DNA from: Nonomuraea wenchangensis
GTDB lineage: Bacteria > Actinomycetota > Actinomycetes > Streptosporangiales > Streptosporangiaceae
Length of the DNA stretch: 64,000 nucleotides
NCBI RefSeq assembly: GCF_900111685.1
Contig: NZ_FOHX01000014.1
Span: 62,001-126,000 of the forward strand
Reading direction: 5' to 3'
The notes beneath the pieces were generated by a model. It saw only the letters and a list, made by a program, of their open reading frames with translations. It was not told the DNA's origin and ran no database searches. Below are positions 33,099 through 41,334 of this stretch, piece by piece (position 1 is the first letter of the stretch; the number at the start of each line of letters is the position of its first letter). The translations under genes and the position numbers were made by a program.

Positions 33099-34547
33099 CT
33101 ATTGCTTACATATGTTCTGCATTGCCGTTTTGGTGGTTGGTGTAACAGCGGGTTTCGGAGTGGCGTCGGACGAGGTCTTCTGTTTGGCGATCTTCGGCTG
33201 GTCGCTGCCGACGATCACCTCGATGCCCTTCACGTCCGCCTTCTTCAGCTCCGCGCCGGGAACGGCGGCGGCGACCACGCGGGCGGCGGCCTCCTGCCCC
33301 TCGGGATAGCGGATGAGGGTCCGCTTGTAGTCCTTCTTGTCGGTGTTGCCGGGCTCGTCGGGCACCTTGAAGCCGTACGCGACCAGCCCCGCCTTCGTCC
33401 GCGCCCCGAGCCCGGTGATGAGCGTGCCGTTCTTGACCTTGAGCGTGACGCTGCCGGGCGCGATCGCGGAGGGCTTGGCCGAGGGCGTGGCGACGACCGT
33501 GGGCGTCGGCTTGGTGACGTCCTGGTCGTTGTCGATCTTGGTGAACAGGTCCTTGGCTGCCGGTTTGTCCCACAGCACCGCCGACTCGCCCGTGGGGGCG
33601 CGGTAGTTCACGTCCGCCAGCGGCACGTCCACGAAGCGCACGTTCTGCAGCGAGACGTCGCGCATCTGCACGGCGAGGTCGACCAGGCCGTCGTCCGGGT
33701 CCACCTTGACCGTGCCCAGCGTGGAGTTGACGAACGAGGCCAGCTTGGCCGGGTTGCTCAGCGTCTCGGCGCTCAGCGCCCGGTTGAGCAGGGCCGAGAT
33801 GACCTGCTGCTGGCGGTCGATGCGGTCGAGGTCGGAGCGGGCCGTGGCACGGGTGCGGGCGTAGAGGAGGGCCTGCACGCCGTCGAGCTGGTGGGTGCCG
33901 GCGGCCAGGTTGAGCGCGATCTTCTGGTCGTCGATCGGCACGGGCGTGCAGACGGTGACGCCGCCGAGCGAGTCGACCACGTCGATGAAGCCGAGGATGT
34001 TGACCTCGATGTAGCGGTTGATCCGCAGCCCGGTGACCGCCTCGACGGTCTGTTTGGCCAGCTTCGGCCCGCCGAACTGGTAAGCCGAGTTGATCTTGTG
34101 CTCGCCCTGGCCGGGGATCGTCGTCCAGGTGTCGCGCGGCAGGCTCACCACCGTGACCTGGCGGTGGTCCTCCGACAGGTGGATCACCATCATCGTGTCG
34201 GTGCGCTGGCCCACCTCACGGCCCAGCTTGAGGCGGTTCTGCTGCTGCCGGGTGAGGTCGTCGCGTTTGTCCACGCCGACGAGCAGGATGTTCTCGGCGC
34301 CGCCGCGCGCCACCGACTCGCCGACGCCCGCGTCCACCGTGCCGATCTGCCGCGGGGTCGCCCACACCACGCCGGTCGTGACCAGCACGCAGGTGGACAG
34401 GAACCCGGCGACCAGCACGTTGCGCCGCCGCGCCTTGGCGCTGCGTCTGAACGGCCTGCGCGCGCGGCTGGGCGTGAGCCTGACGCCCCCGTAGGCGTCG
34501 CCGCCCACGAGCACTCCGGCGTCCTCCTCCTCGCCCGGGTCGTGCAT
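33099..34547 (-). CDS. LytR-CpsA-Psr (LCP) family protein with LytR_C domain
   Basis: Membrane-anchored phosphotransferase of 482 residues that attaches lipid-linked glycopolymers to peptidoglycan outside the membrane. A basic cytoplasmic N-terminus is followed by one helix (NVLVAGFLSTCVLVTTGVVW, about 43-62), the LCP catalytic domain (ENILLVGVDKRDD; QRTDTMMVIHL with pyrophosphate-binding Arg/Asp; VSLPRDTWTTIPG; HKINSAYQFGG; ALLYARTRATARSDLDRIDR) and a C-terminal LytR_C domain (SVTLKVKNGTLITGLG ... GIEVIVGSDQP). It opens the envelope region and is divergent from a GT2 gene. Confidence 0.93.
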   Translation of the reverse strand: MHDPGEEEDAGVLVGGDAYGGVRLTPSRARRPFRRSAKARRRNVLVAGFLSTCVLVTTGVVWATPRQIGTVDAGVGESVARGGAENILLVGVDKRDDLTRQQQNRLKLGREVGQRTDTMMVIHLSEDHRQVTVVSLPRDTWTTIPGQGEHKINSAYQFGGPKLAKQTVEAVTGLRINRYIEVNILGFIDVVDSLGGVTVCTPVPIDDQKIALNLAAGTHQLDGVQALLYARTRATARSDLDRIDRQQQVISALLNRALSAETLSNPAKLASFVNSTLGTVKVDPDDGLVDLAVQMRDVSLQNVRFVDVPLADVNYRAPTGESAVLWDKPAAKDLFTKIDNDQDVTKPTPTVVATPSAKPSAIAPGSVTLKVKNGTLITGLGARTKAGLVAYGFKVPDEPGNTDKKDYKRTLIRYPEGQEAAARVVAAAVPGAELKKADVKGIEVIVGSDQPKIAKQKTSSDATPKPAVTPTTKTAMQNICKQ

Positions 34548-34630
34548 GCCCCGTCCCCTCCCAGCTCACCCCGGGGATCGGGCTTTCGATTGCCCGACTC
34601 CCTCGCCGGTACAGTAGCGTGAGCCCCGCC

Positions 34631-35653
34631 ATGAAGCAGTTCCCCGACTCGCCGCACGCGCCCGCGGAGACGCGCGCCTGGCCCCCCATCTCCGTCATCA
34701 TGCCGGTCCTCAACGAGGAGCGGCACCTTCGTGAGGCCGTCGACATGGTCCTCGCGCAGCACTACCCCGGTGACATCGAGGTCGTGCTCGCGGTGGGCCC
34801 GTCCCAGGACCGCACCCAGGAGGTCGCCGACGCCATCGCGGCGTCCGACCGCCGGGTCACCGTGGTGCCCAACCCCACCGGCCGCACCCCCAACGCGCTC
34901 AACGCCGCGATCGCCGCCTCCCGCAGCGGCATCGTCGCCAGGGTCGACGGGCACGCCATGCTGCCCCCCGACTACCTGCGCATCGCGGTCGAGACCCTGG
35001 CCGAGACCGGCGCCGACAACGTCGGCGGCGTCATGGCCGCGGAGGGGATCAGCCCGTTCGAGCAGGCCGTGGCCTGCGCGATGACCTCCAAGATCGGGGT
35101 GGGCGCCGCGGCCTTCCACGTTGGAGGCACCGCGGGCCCCGCCGACACCGTCTACCTCGGCGTCTTCCGCCGCTCGGCACTCGACCGGGTGGGCGGCTAC
35201 GACGAGCACTTCCAGCGCGCCCAGGACTGGGAGATGAACCACCGCATCCGCCAGAGCGGCGGCCTGGTGTGGTTCCAGCCGCGCATGCGGGTCTCCTACC
35301 GGCCGCGGCCCAACGTCAAGGCCCTCGCCAAGCAGTACTTCCACTACGGCCGCTGGCGGCGGGTGGTCGCGCGCACCCACGAGGGCACGATCAACCTGCG
35401 CTACCTCGCCCCGCCCGCCGCGGTGCTGGCGATGATCCTCGGGCTGGTCGTCTCGCCGTTCTTCCCGCTGGGGCTCGTCATCCCCGGCGGCTACGCCCTC
35501 GCGATCGTCGCCGGCTCGGCCGTGACCGGCAGCCATCTGCCGATGGCCGCCCGGGTGCGGCTCCCGCTGGTGTACGCCGCCATGCACTGCTCCTGGGGCT
35601 GGGGCTTCCTCACCAGCCCGCGCAGGCTGGCGAGGCCACCAGGATCGTCATGA
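34631..35653 (+). CDS. Membrane-associated GT2 glycosyltransferase (ExoA-like)
   Basis: Family 2 glycosyltransferase of 340 residues. SVIMPVLNEERHLREAVDM nucleotide-binding strand, RVDGHAMLPPDY (D-x-D-like metal site), FQRAQDWEMNHRIRQSGG acceptor-side ED motif, then C-terminal membrane segments (AAVLAMILGLVVSPFFPLGL, YALAIVAGSAVTG) as in ExoA-type succinoglycan enzymes. A GTG at 34619 is in frame, but a TACAGT -10-like box at 34610-34615 would put the transcript start after it, so ATG 34631 is preferred. It overlaps the convergent TagF-like gene by six bases. Probable role: sugar transfer onto a lipid-linked intermediate of the polymer exported here. Confidence 0.85.
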   Translation: MKQFPDSPHAPAETRAWPPISVIMPVLNEERHLREAVDMVLAQHYPGDIEVVLAVGPSQDRTQEVADAIAASDRRVTVVPNPTGRTPNALNAAIAASRSGIVARVDGHAMLPPDYLRIAVETLAETGADNVGGVMAAEGISPFEQAVACAMTSKIGVGAAAFHVGGTAGPADTVYLGVFRRSALDRVGGYDEHFQRAQDWEMNHRIRQSGGLVWFQPRMRVSYRPRPNVKALAKQYFHYGRWRRVVARTHEGTINLRYLAPPAAVLAMILGLVVSPFFPLGLVIPGGYALAIVAGSAVTGSHLPMAARVRLPLVYAAMHCSWGWGFLTSPRRLARPPGSS

Positions 35654-37420
35654 CCCCGTGAGGACCCGCTCCACCGCCGCGTTGAAGCGGGTCAGCGCAT
35701 CCGGATACTCCGGCCCGAGCAGATAGCTCCTGAGCTTCACCCGGGCCCGGGCCAGGGTGTCCTCCCCGTCCAGGAACTCCGCGAGGCCGGCCAGGTCCTC
35801 GCCCAGCAGCACGCCCGCCTCGGTGCTCGGATAGCGCTCGTGGAAGGCGTGCTCGGGCAGCCCCGCGACGTTCGTCACCGCGTACGGCTTCTCGCTGGCC
35901 AGGAAGTCGGCGACCACGCTGGAGATGTCGCTGATCAGCAGGTCGCACTGGTTGAAGCAGGCGTACAGGTGCGGCTCGGGGCCTGTGACGACCAGGTGCC
36001 TGACGTACGTGGCGGGCCCCTCGGCCCGCGAGGGATGCCGGGCCTTCGACTTGGCCAGCTCGGCCTTCTCGATCATGGCGGCGATCCTCCGGTGCGCCCG
36101 CAGGGCCGCCTTGTCGCGGTGCCCGGTCAGCGGGTGCGGCTTGTAGATCACCCGCAGCGGCGGATCGTGCTCCAGCAGCGCCCGCACGATGCGCGGGCCC
36201 ATCGTCATCAGCGAGGTGTGGAACAGGTCGTCGTTCCAGCCCTCCCAGGTGGGCGCGTAGAGCACGGTCCGGTACGGCAGGCCGGGCCCCTCCGTCGAGA
36301 TGCCCTGCAACTGGGGCCTGCCGACCTCGTGGACGCACTCGTCGCGTACGCCGACCTTGGCCTTCCTGTAGCGGTCGCGGCCGGCGGGCCCGGCCACCCA
36401 CACCTCGTCGTAGACCCGCGAGAACGGGTTGAACGAGGCTTCCTTGTCGCTGTCGCCGTGGTTGAGGAAGGCGCTGCGGAGCGTCGGGATGCGCAGCATG
36501 TGGACGTTGCGGCCGACGTTCGAGACGTACAGGCAGAGCTTGGCGCTGGACAGGGCGCGGAAGCTCATCAGGTCGGCCGACGACGGGATGCAGACCATCG
36601 GCAGCGACGACGGCTCCAGGTGCCTGGCCATGCCGCGCTCGCGCAGCACCACGATGGCCCGCCGGTCGATGCGCTCCAGCACGGGCAGCCACATGCGGGC
36701 CTGGTAGGCGGCGGCGGTCGCGCCGGAGAAGTACAGGATGACCTCGGGGCGGTAGGCGGCCACCTGGGCCCCGACGACCTCCAGCACGCGGACCCGGTCG
36801 GTGAGGGGGCGGGTGCGGCGCACGTACGGGAGGAGCGCGAGCGCGCCGGCCGCGCCCAGGGCGATCGCCATGGCGGCCCCGCAGCAGGCCGCGACCGCGC
36901 CCCAGACGGCCCCGAGCACCGGCAGCGCGTCCAGGTAGAGGAAGCGCAGGCCGCGCGGGTCGCCCAGCCAGCCCGGCGGCAGCTTGGGGATGCGCAGCGC
37001 CGACACGTCGAGGTTGCGGGTGGTGACCGGCATCCGGCTGAGCGTCTGCCTGAGCCGCAGCGCCAGCGTCGTGTGCAGGGCCCGCATCCCGTGGACGCCG
37101 AACATCGAGACCGCCAGCGCCACGAACCACGCCGACTCCGGCCCGGCCGCCCACACGCCGGACCACGCCGAGTCCGGGCCGGCCGCCCGCGCCACCAGCA
37201 GCAGCGCCGCCGTCTCGCGGGCCGCGAAGCGCATCGTGACGCCGAGGTGCACCTGGGCGAGCAGCTCCAGCGGGCGGCGGGCCAGGCGTGGCGCGGCGTA
37301 CTCGGCGGCGTAGGACACGAGGGCCGCCGCCCCGAACACCAGCGGAGCCGGCCAGAGCGCCGCCGCCAGCAGGACGGGGTAGGAGGCCAGCAGCGCCGCG
37401 ATCACGATGAGTCCCCTCAT
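35648..37420 (-). CDS. TagF/TarF-like polyol-phosphate transferase with N-terminal membrane helices
   Basis: Protein of 590 residues. The N-terminal ~210 residues contain about five to six hydrophobic helices. The C-terminal part resembles CDP-glycerol glycerophosphotransferases of teichoic acid synthesis: SAFLNHGDSDKEAS, VLYAPTWEGWNDD (about 360), VIYKPHPLTGH with catalytic-type His, and LISDISSVVADFLASEKPYAV near the end. It would polymerise or transfer glycerol- or ribitol-phosphate from a CDP-activated donor. ATG 37420 was taken (MRGLIVIAALLASYPVLL); a TTG ten codons upstream is possible. The cytidylyltransferase encoded 94 nt upstream on the same strand could supply its CDP-polyol donor. 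Confidence 0.85.
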   Translation of the reverse strand: MRGLIVIAALLASYPVLLAAALWPAPLVFGAAALVSYAAEYAAPRLARRPLELLAQVHLGVTMRFAARETAALLLVARAAGPDSAWSGVWAAGPESAWFVALAVSMFGVHGMRALHTTLALRLRQTLSRMPVTTRNLDVSALRIPKLPPGWLGDPRGLRFLYLDALPVLGAVWGAVAACCGAAMAIALGAAGALALLPYVRRTRPLTDRVRVLEVVGAQVAAYRPEVILYFSGATAAAYQARMWLPVLERIDRRAIVVLRERGMARHLEPSSLPMVCIPSSADLMSFRALSSAKLCLYVSNVGRNVHMLRIPTLRSAFLNHGDSDKEASFNPFSRVYDEVWVAGPAGRDRYRKAKVGVRDECVHEVGRPQLQGISTEGPGLPYRTVLYAPTWEGWNDDLFHTSLMTMGPRIVRALLEHDPPLRVIYKPHPLTGHRDKAALRAHRRIAAMIEKAELAKSKARHPSRAEGPATYVRHLVVTGPEPHLYACFNQCDLLISDISSVVADFLASEKPYAVTNVAGLPEHAFHERYPSTEAGVLLGEDLAGLAEFLDGEDTLARARVKLRSYLLGPEYPDALTRFNAAVERVLTGS

Positions 37421-37513
37421 GTGATCGCACGGTAACAAGCTCAGGGTCAAGCGCCGTCCACGTACCCGTCTGTCGCGTGCCCTGATAGCGGCGATTGCGC
37501 CCTTATGCCGTTG

Positions 37514-38239
37514 CTACGCCTCTGCGGCCAGTTTGAACAGCAACTCGGCGATCCGCAGGTCGGCCGGATGGGTGACCTTGATGTTGCGCTCGCTCCCCGC
37601 CACCAGGTGGATCGGCACCTCCGGCAGGTAGCGCAGCACCACGCCGCAGTCGTCGGTCGCCGGGCGGCTTGCGAACTCCGGGTCGGCGAACGCCCGCTCG
37701 TACGCCTCCCTGATCACCGACAGCTTGAAGCACTGCGGCGTCTGGCTGCGCCGCAGCACCGCGCGGTCCAGCATCTCGCCGACGACCTCGCCGTCCGCCG
37801 CCGGCGCGGCCACGAAGACCGTGTCGGAGCTCGGGATCGCCACGTTGACGGCCTGGTGGGTGCGGAGGGCCCGGACGCACTCGGAGATGATCCGGGGCTC
37901 CAGGAGCGGCCGTACGGCGTCGTGCAGCAGCACGTCGCACTCCTCGGTGCCGAGCGCCCGCAACGCCCGCCACGTGCTCTCAGAACGGCTCGCGCCGCCC
38001 TCCACGATCTGGGTGACCTTGCGGTAGCCGCCGCGCTCCACGATCTCCGCCACCCGGTCGGTGTAGCCGGGCGTCATCAGCACCACGATCTCGTCGATCT
38101 CCAGCGCGCACTCGAAGACCGCGAGCGAGTGCTCGAGAATCGTCCTGCCCGCCACCTCGACGAGCTGCTTGGGCAGGGCCAGGCCCACCCGCTGCCCGAC
38201 GCCGCCCGCCAGGAGCACGCCAACCGACCGCGAATCCAT
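37514..38239 (-). CDS. IspD/TarI family cytidylyltransferase
   Basis: CTP-dependent nucleotidyltransferase of 241 residues. GVLLAGGVGQRVGLALPKQL (CTP-binding loop), VEGGASRSESTWRALRAL, HDAVRPLLEP and RNIKVTHPADLRIAE correspond to the IspD/TarI family. Substrates may be 2-C-methylerythritol 4-phosphate (isoprenoids) or ribitol 5-phosphate (wall teichoic acid). Its neighbour is a TagF-like transferase and no ispF is nearby, so the polyol (TarI-like) role is favoured. This rests on context only. The start is ATG 38239; longer upstream readings run antisense to the next operon and are rejected. Confidence 0.85.
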   Translation of the reverse strand: MDSRSVGVLLAGGVGQRVGLALPKQLVEVAGRTILEHSLAVFECALEIDEIVVLMTPGYTDRVAEIVERGGYRKVTQIVEGGASRSESTWRALRALGTEECDVLLHDAVRPLLEPRIISECVRALRTHQAVNVAIPSSDTVFVAAPAADGEVVGEMLDRAVLRRSQTPQCFKLSVIREAYERAFADPEFASRPATDDCGVVLRYLPEVPIHLVAGSERNIKVTHPADLRIAELLFKLAAEA

Positions 38240-38295
38240 ACCGCGAGCGTAGGGCAGGTGCGGCAGGGCACGGGACGGGCGGCGGCCCGCCCGCC

Positions 38296-38313
38296 ATTCC
38301 GGACGGCCGGAAT
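38296..38313. repeat. Inverted repeat upstream of the ubiquitin-like operon
   Basis: ATTCCGG-acgg-CCGGAAT, perfect 7-bp arms, about 32 nt upstream of the proposed -35 box. Possible operator for the divergent spacer. Confidence 0.45.
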
Positions 38314-38344
38314 TTGCACCGTTCCACATTCTCCGATTATTCAG

Positions 38345-38373
38345 CTGACTCAGCGTGATGGCTGTGATACATA
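38345..38373 (+). promoter_or_regulatory. Candidate promoter of the ubiquitin-like conjugation operon
   Basis: CTGACT (38345-38350), 17-nt spacer, TACATA (38368-38373); start point predicted near 38380. The first gene begins at 38426 after GTGGGGGA. The region is AT-richer than its surroundings. Confidence 0.4.
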
Positions 38374-38425
38374 TGGCGTCACCGTGAGGCAGGGGGGCCT
38401 CCGTCCGGCGGCGGGTGGGGGAACG

Positions 38426-39565
38426 ATGGAATGGCTCGTGGCGATCATTACTTCCGTCCTGGGCGGGCTGGCGGGGAAAATCCCGGAACTCATCATCGAC
38501 AGGGCCGGCGAAAGACGGGCGGCCGCGGAGCGGGCCTCGCTGGACAGCGTGGCCGAGCAGCGGCTGGCGGCGACCCTTCAGGCGCATTCCCGCGAGCAGT
38601 ACGAACGCGGTCTCTTTCTTGAGCGTTATCGGCTGCAGAATGCGCACTACCCGCTCGGCGTGGTCGGCAGGCTGCACCGGACGACGTCGAATTCGCTCCC
38701 GTCGGTCCTGGTCTCGCCGGTCGCCCCCGGCGGGAAACTGGCCGGGCACCGGATCCCCGGACTCGTTCACGAGGCTCTTCGCGGCGTCACGGCTTTCCCG
38801 CGGTTCGCGAAACTCCGCACCGGTTCTTTCGTCTCCGACAACGGCGTGCCGCGGACGATCACGGGATCGGTGGGCGCGGAGGAGATCGCCGCGCTGGAGT
38901 TCCCCGGGCGTCCCGCGATCATTCTCTATTTCGAGAGGGACGGCGATCGCCTGTCCGTCTTCGCCTTTCTGAACGCGCTGTTCCCGGCCGTGGACGGCGC
39001 TTCGGGATTCGGCCTGCGGGTGGCCACCTTCGGATGGGACCCGCCCCTTGGAACGATGCACAGCCGGCCCGGCGACGGCGACCTGCCGACCTGGCAGTAC
39101 GTCGACCTGTCGGCCGCCCCGCAGCCGGCGGACAGGGTGGTCGCCGCGGTGCTGGCCTGGTTCGTCCTCGCCTGCCTGGACCAGCACTGGCGGATCCGGG
39201 GGGTGCACGACCCCGGCCTGCTCGACGAGGTGCTGCGAGCCGTGCCGGACGCCGCGGTGGCGCCCGCCGCGGCCGTGCCCGCACCACCGGCGGGCGAGGT
39301 GTTCGGCTATCGGATGGAGACCGAGCTCGGCGAGCTGATCCACGCGGGATACGCCCCCGAGATCGCGGCCTTCACCGACAGCCAGGTGGCCGTGATCGTC
39401 GAGCTGGAGGAGTGCCAGGTCGCCCTCGTCGTGTCCGCGGCCTACCCCGCGGAGCCTCCTCTGGTGCTCGTGCAGTCAGGAGCCGAGGGCGAGTGCCTGG
39501 ACCTCGACGCGTCCGGGTGGTCACCCGACCGCACCCTTCTGGAGATCGTGGAGAGCCTCCGATGA
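38426..39565 (+). CDS. Membrane-anchored protein with C-terminal E2 (UBC)-like domain
   Basis: Protein of 379 residues, first gene of the operon. N-terminus MEWLVAIITSVLGGLAGKIP is hydrophobic and could be a membrane anchor, followed by a charged helix (25-60) and a central domain of unknown type (about 65-265). From about residue 293 (GYRMETELGELIHAG) it resembles an E2 fold: AAYPAEPPLVLVQ (Tyr340-Pro341), then Cys357 in ECLDLDASGWSPDRTLLEIV, with Trp365. The spacing Cys-x7-Trp-Ser-Pro and the following helix match eukaryotic E2 enzymes, but the stretch from YP to Cys is about 8 residues shorter and the HPN motif is missing. The proposed role, carrying a modifier as thioester at the membrane, is inference. 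ATG chosen; the stop overlaps the next ATG (ATGA). Confidence 0.7.
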   Translation: MEWLVAIITSVLGGLAGKIPELIIDRAGERRAAAERASLDSVAEQRLAATLQAHSREQYERGLFLERYRLQNAHYPLGVVGRLHRTTSNSLPSVLVSPVAPGGKLAGHRIPGLVHEALRGVTAFPRFAKLRTGSFVSDNGVPRTITGSVGAEEIAALEFPGRPAIILYFERDGDRLSVFAFLNALFPAVDGASGFGLRVATFGWDPPLGTMHSRPGDGDLPTWQYVDLSAAPQPADRVVAAVLAWFVLACLDQHWRIRGVHDPGLLDEVLRAVPDAAVAPAAAVPAPPAGEVFGYRMETELGELIHAGYAPEIAAFTDSQVAVIVELEECQVALVVSAAYPAEPPLVLVQSGAEGECLDLDASGWSPDRTLLEIVESLR

Positions 39566-40671
39566 CCGACCACTACCACATCAGGATCTACGAGTCCGAG
39601 CTCGAGACCATCTGCGACGAGACGTTCGAGCACCAGGACATCGAGACCGGCGGCGGCCTCTACGGCCTCTTCAGCCACGGCGGCAGCGCCACGGTCTTCC
39701 TGGCCACCCGCCCGGCCGGCCAGGTCGTCCGCAGTGAGGCCACGCTGGAGCTCGACCCCGAGGTCGCGAGGGCCATGGAGAACGGCATGTGGACGACGTT
39801 CGGGCTGCAGAGCCTCGGCATGTGGCACTCCCACCACTGGATCGGCCTGTTCGAGCCGAGCTCCGGCGACCTCAGCCGGGCCCGGGGGCTCGCGGCCAAG
39901 GCCGAACGGCTCCGTCACGTGGAGATACTCGCCAACTTCGTCAACGGGGAGGGCACCGCCGCGCCGCAGCGCCCGCGGCTGCCCTGGCGGCGCGACCATT
40001 CCGGGGACGCCGTCGTCCGGCTCACGCCGTTCTTCTATCCCGATGTCGCGAGGTCGGAGCGGGCGGCGGCCTCGTTCGCCGTGATCCCGGGGGAGAGCCC
40101 GATCCGCAAGGAGGCCGCCAGGCTCGAACTGCCCTCCGGCATCGGGCCCGGCCTGCTGCGCGAGGCCGGCTCCCAGGCGCGGACCCGCTACCAGCTCGGC
40201 ACCTCCACGGCGCGGCGGGGGAGCGGGCCCGTGGGCGAACGGGAGGACCTGCCGGCCCGCCCGGCCTTGGAGGAGCCGCGTACGCCGGCCCGCCCCGCCC
40301 TGGAAGAGCCGCGCGCACCGGCCGCGGACCTCGCCGCGCGGCCGGGCCCGGCCGGTGACCCCCGGCGGGAGCCGATCCCCGACCCCACCGTCTTCCTGGA
40401 GAAGTACCTCAACCCCCTGCTGCACGGGAGCGGGCACATGGCGGAGCTGTGCCCGATGGGAGACCAGCTCATCTGCGTCGTCGTCCGCGGCCACCGCCAC
40501 CGCGCGGACTTCCGCTACATCCTCGCGTGGGACGGCAGATACGCCTTCGTGTGGGCGGCGTCCATCCAGGCGCACCGGCAGAGCCTCGACTGGGTCCCCC
40601 GAGGGCCGGAGGAGCGTTATCTCCTGCGCGAGGTCTTCGAGTGGGGAATTCAGAACCTTCGGGGGCAGTGA
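39562..40671 (+). CDS. JAB/JAMM metallopeptidase with C-terminal extension
   Basis: Zinc peptidase of 369 residues. The JAMM signature is complete: Glu28 in DIETGGGLYG, then His89 and His91 in GMWHSHHWIGLFEP and Ser100-x2-Asp103 (HxH-x8-SxxD). Bacterial relatives cleave ubiquitin-like modifiers from precursors or conjugates. A Pro/Ala/Glu-rich linker (about 215-275) includes RPALEEPR twice. The last ~95 residues (276-369) form a separate domain of unknown type with RYILAWDGRYAFVWAASIQ. The ATG overlaps the upstream stop by four bases, so it is co-translated with the membrane-anchored E2-like protein. Confidence 0.85.
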   Translation: MTDHYHIRIYESELETICDETFEHQDIETGGGLYGLFSHGGSATVFLATRPAGQVVRSEATLELDPEVARAMENGMWTTFGLQSLGMWHSHHWIGLFEPSSGDLSRARGLAAKAERLRHVEILANFVNGEGTAAPQRPRLPWRRDHSGDAVVRLTPFFYPDVARSERAAASFAVIPGESPIRKEAARLELPSGIGPGLLREAGSQARTRYQLGTSTARRGSGPVGEREDLPARPALEEPRTPARPALEEPRAPAADLAARPGPAGDPRREPIPDPTVFLEKYLNPLLHGSGHMAELCPMGDQLICVVVRGHRHRADFRYILAWDGRYAFVWAASIQAHRQSLDWVPRGPEERYLLREVFEWGIQNLRGQ

Positions 40672-40687
40672 GAGTAAGGGGAGACCA

Positions 40688-41131
40688 TTGGTATGGGATG
40701 AATGGCAGCGCTATCGCCTCGCCGCCGATCGCCAGGCTCTGCTCCAGCAGTTTCCCGGCTTCGACTTCTTCAACCCGTTCGGCAGGACCTTCGTCTACGG
40801 CGTTTATCACAGCAACACCGGCCACCCTTATGGGATACGCATCTACCTTCCCGCCGGATATCCCGACGAGTGCCCGACGACCTATGTCACCGAGCCCCTT
40901 CCCCTCATGGGCTACACGCAGCCCATCGTCGCCTACGGGACGAGCCACGAGATGCACACCTGGGCGAGCGACCGCGAGGGCTGGGTGAAGGTCTGCACCT
41001 ACCGCCCGGAGATGTGGTCGGCCGCCATCTCCATCGTCAAGATCGTGCGCAAGGCGATGCTCTGGGTGACCGCGTACGAATGCCACCTGCAGGACGGCAG
41101 CCCCATTTCCCGATTCCTGATGGACGCTTGA
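40688..41131 (+). CDS. Stand-alone E2 (UBC)-like protein
   Basis: Protein of 147 residues, close to the size of a minimal E2. TTG start with AAGGGGAG 4-5 nt upstream, 16 nt after the JAB gene. The features follow E2 order: strand pair RTFVYGVYHS and YGIRIYLPAGYPDECP (Tyr58-Pro59), His90 in EMHTWASD, then GWVKVC with Cys103 as candidate thioester cysteine, Trp110 and the helix MWSAAISIVKIVRKAMLWV. It is very different from the E2-like domain in the first gene, so the operon has two E2-type proteins. The codon usage (ttc, tat, gga, ata) is less GC-rich than that of neighbours. Confidence 0.7.
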   Translation: MVWDEWQRYRLAADRQALLQQFPGFDFFNPFGRTFVYGVYHSNTGHPYGIRIYLPAGYPDECPTTYVTEPLPLMGYTQPIVAYGTSHEMHTWASDREGWVKVCTYRPEMWSAAISIVKIVRKAMLWVTAYECHLQDGSPISRFLMDA

Positions 41132-41145
41132 AAGGAAGTAGCCCC

Positions 41146-41334
41146 GTGGCTTCTGATCGACACAACGACATTCGCGCGTTCATGGAACAGGCCGCCAAGG
41201 GCACCATGCCGCGCGGGAAGCAGATGGTCTTCAACCCGCAGACCGGAAAGTGGGAGGTGCGTTCCTCGGGGGAACGGGCCGGCGACATGGTTCCGCAGAT
41301 CGACGCCGAGGACATGAAGGCGTTCGCCGCATGA
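41146..41334 (+). CDS. 62-residue operon protein, candidate modifier or adaptor
   Basis: Small protein with a clear AAAGGAAG ribosome binding site 7 nt before GTG 41146; its stop overlaps the E1-like start (ATGA). The sequence begins MASDRHNDIRAFMEQAAKGT (predicted helix), then MVFNPQTGKWEVRSS (hairpin-like), and ends DAEDMKAFAA. Position and size fit the ubiquitin-like modifier of bacterial conjugation operons. However, it has no C-terminal GG and the helix-then-hairpin order is not an obvious beta-grasp fold. It could be an unusual modifier activated at the terminal Ala, a modifier trimmed by JAB, a substrate, or an adaptor. I cannot decide. Confidence 0.7.
   Translation: MASDRHNDIRAFMEQAAKGTMPRGKQMVFNPQTGKWEVRSSGERAGDMVPQIDAEDMKAFAA

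Noticed and set aside
37505..38425. A 300-codon upstream extension of the membrane-anchored E2-like protein
   Set aside because: It runs antisense through the cytidylyltransferase gene and has Arg/Pro/Gly-rich shadow composition. ATG 38426 begins a sensible membrane-anchor sequence.
41146..41334. Naming the 62-residue protein ubiquitin-like
   Set aside because: No GG terminus and no evident beta-grasp pattern. Kept as a candidate modifier or adaptor only.
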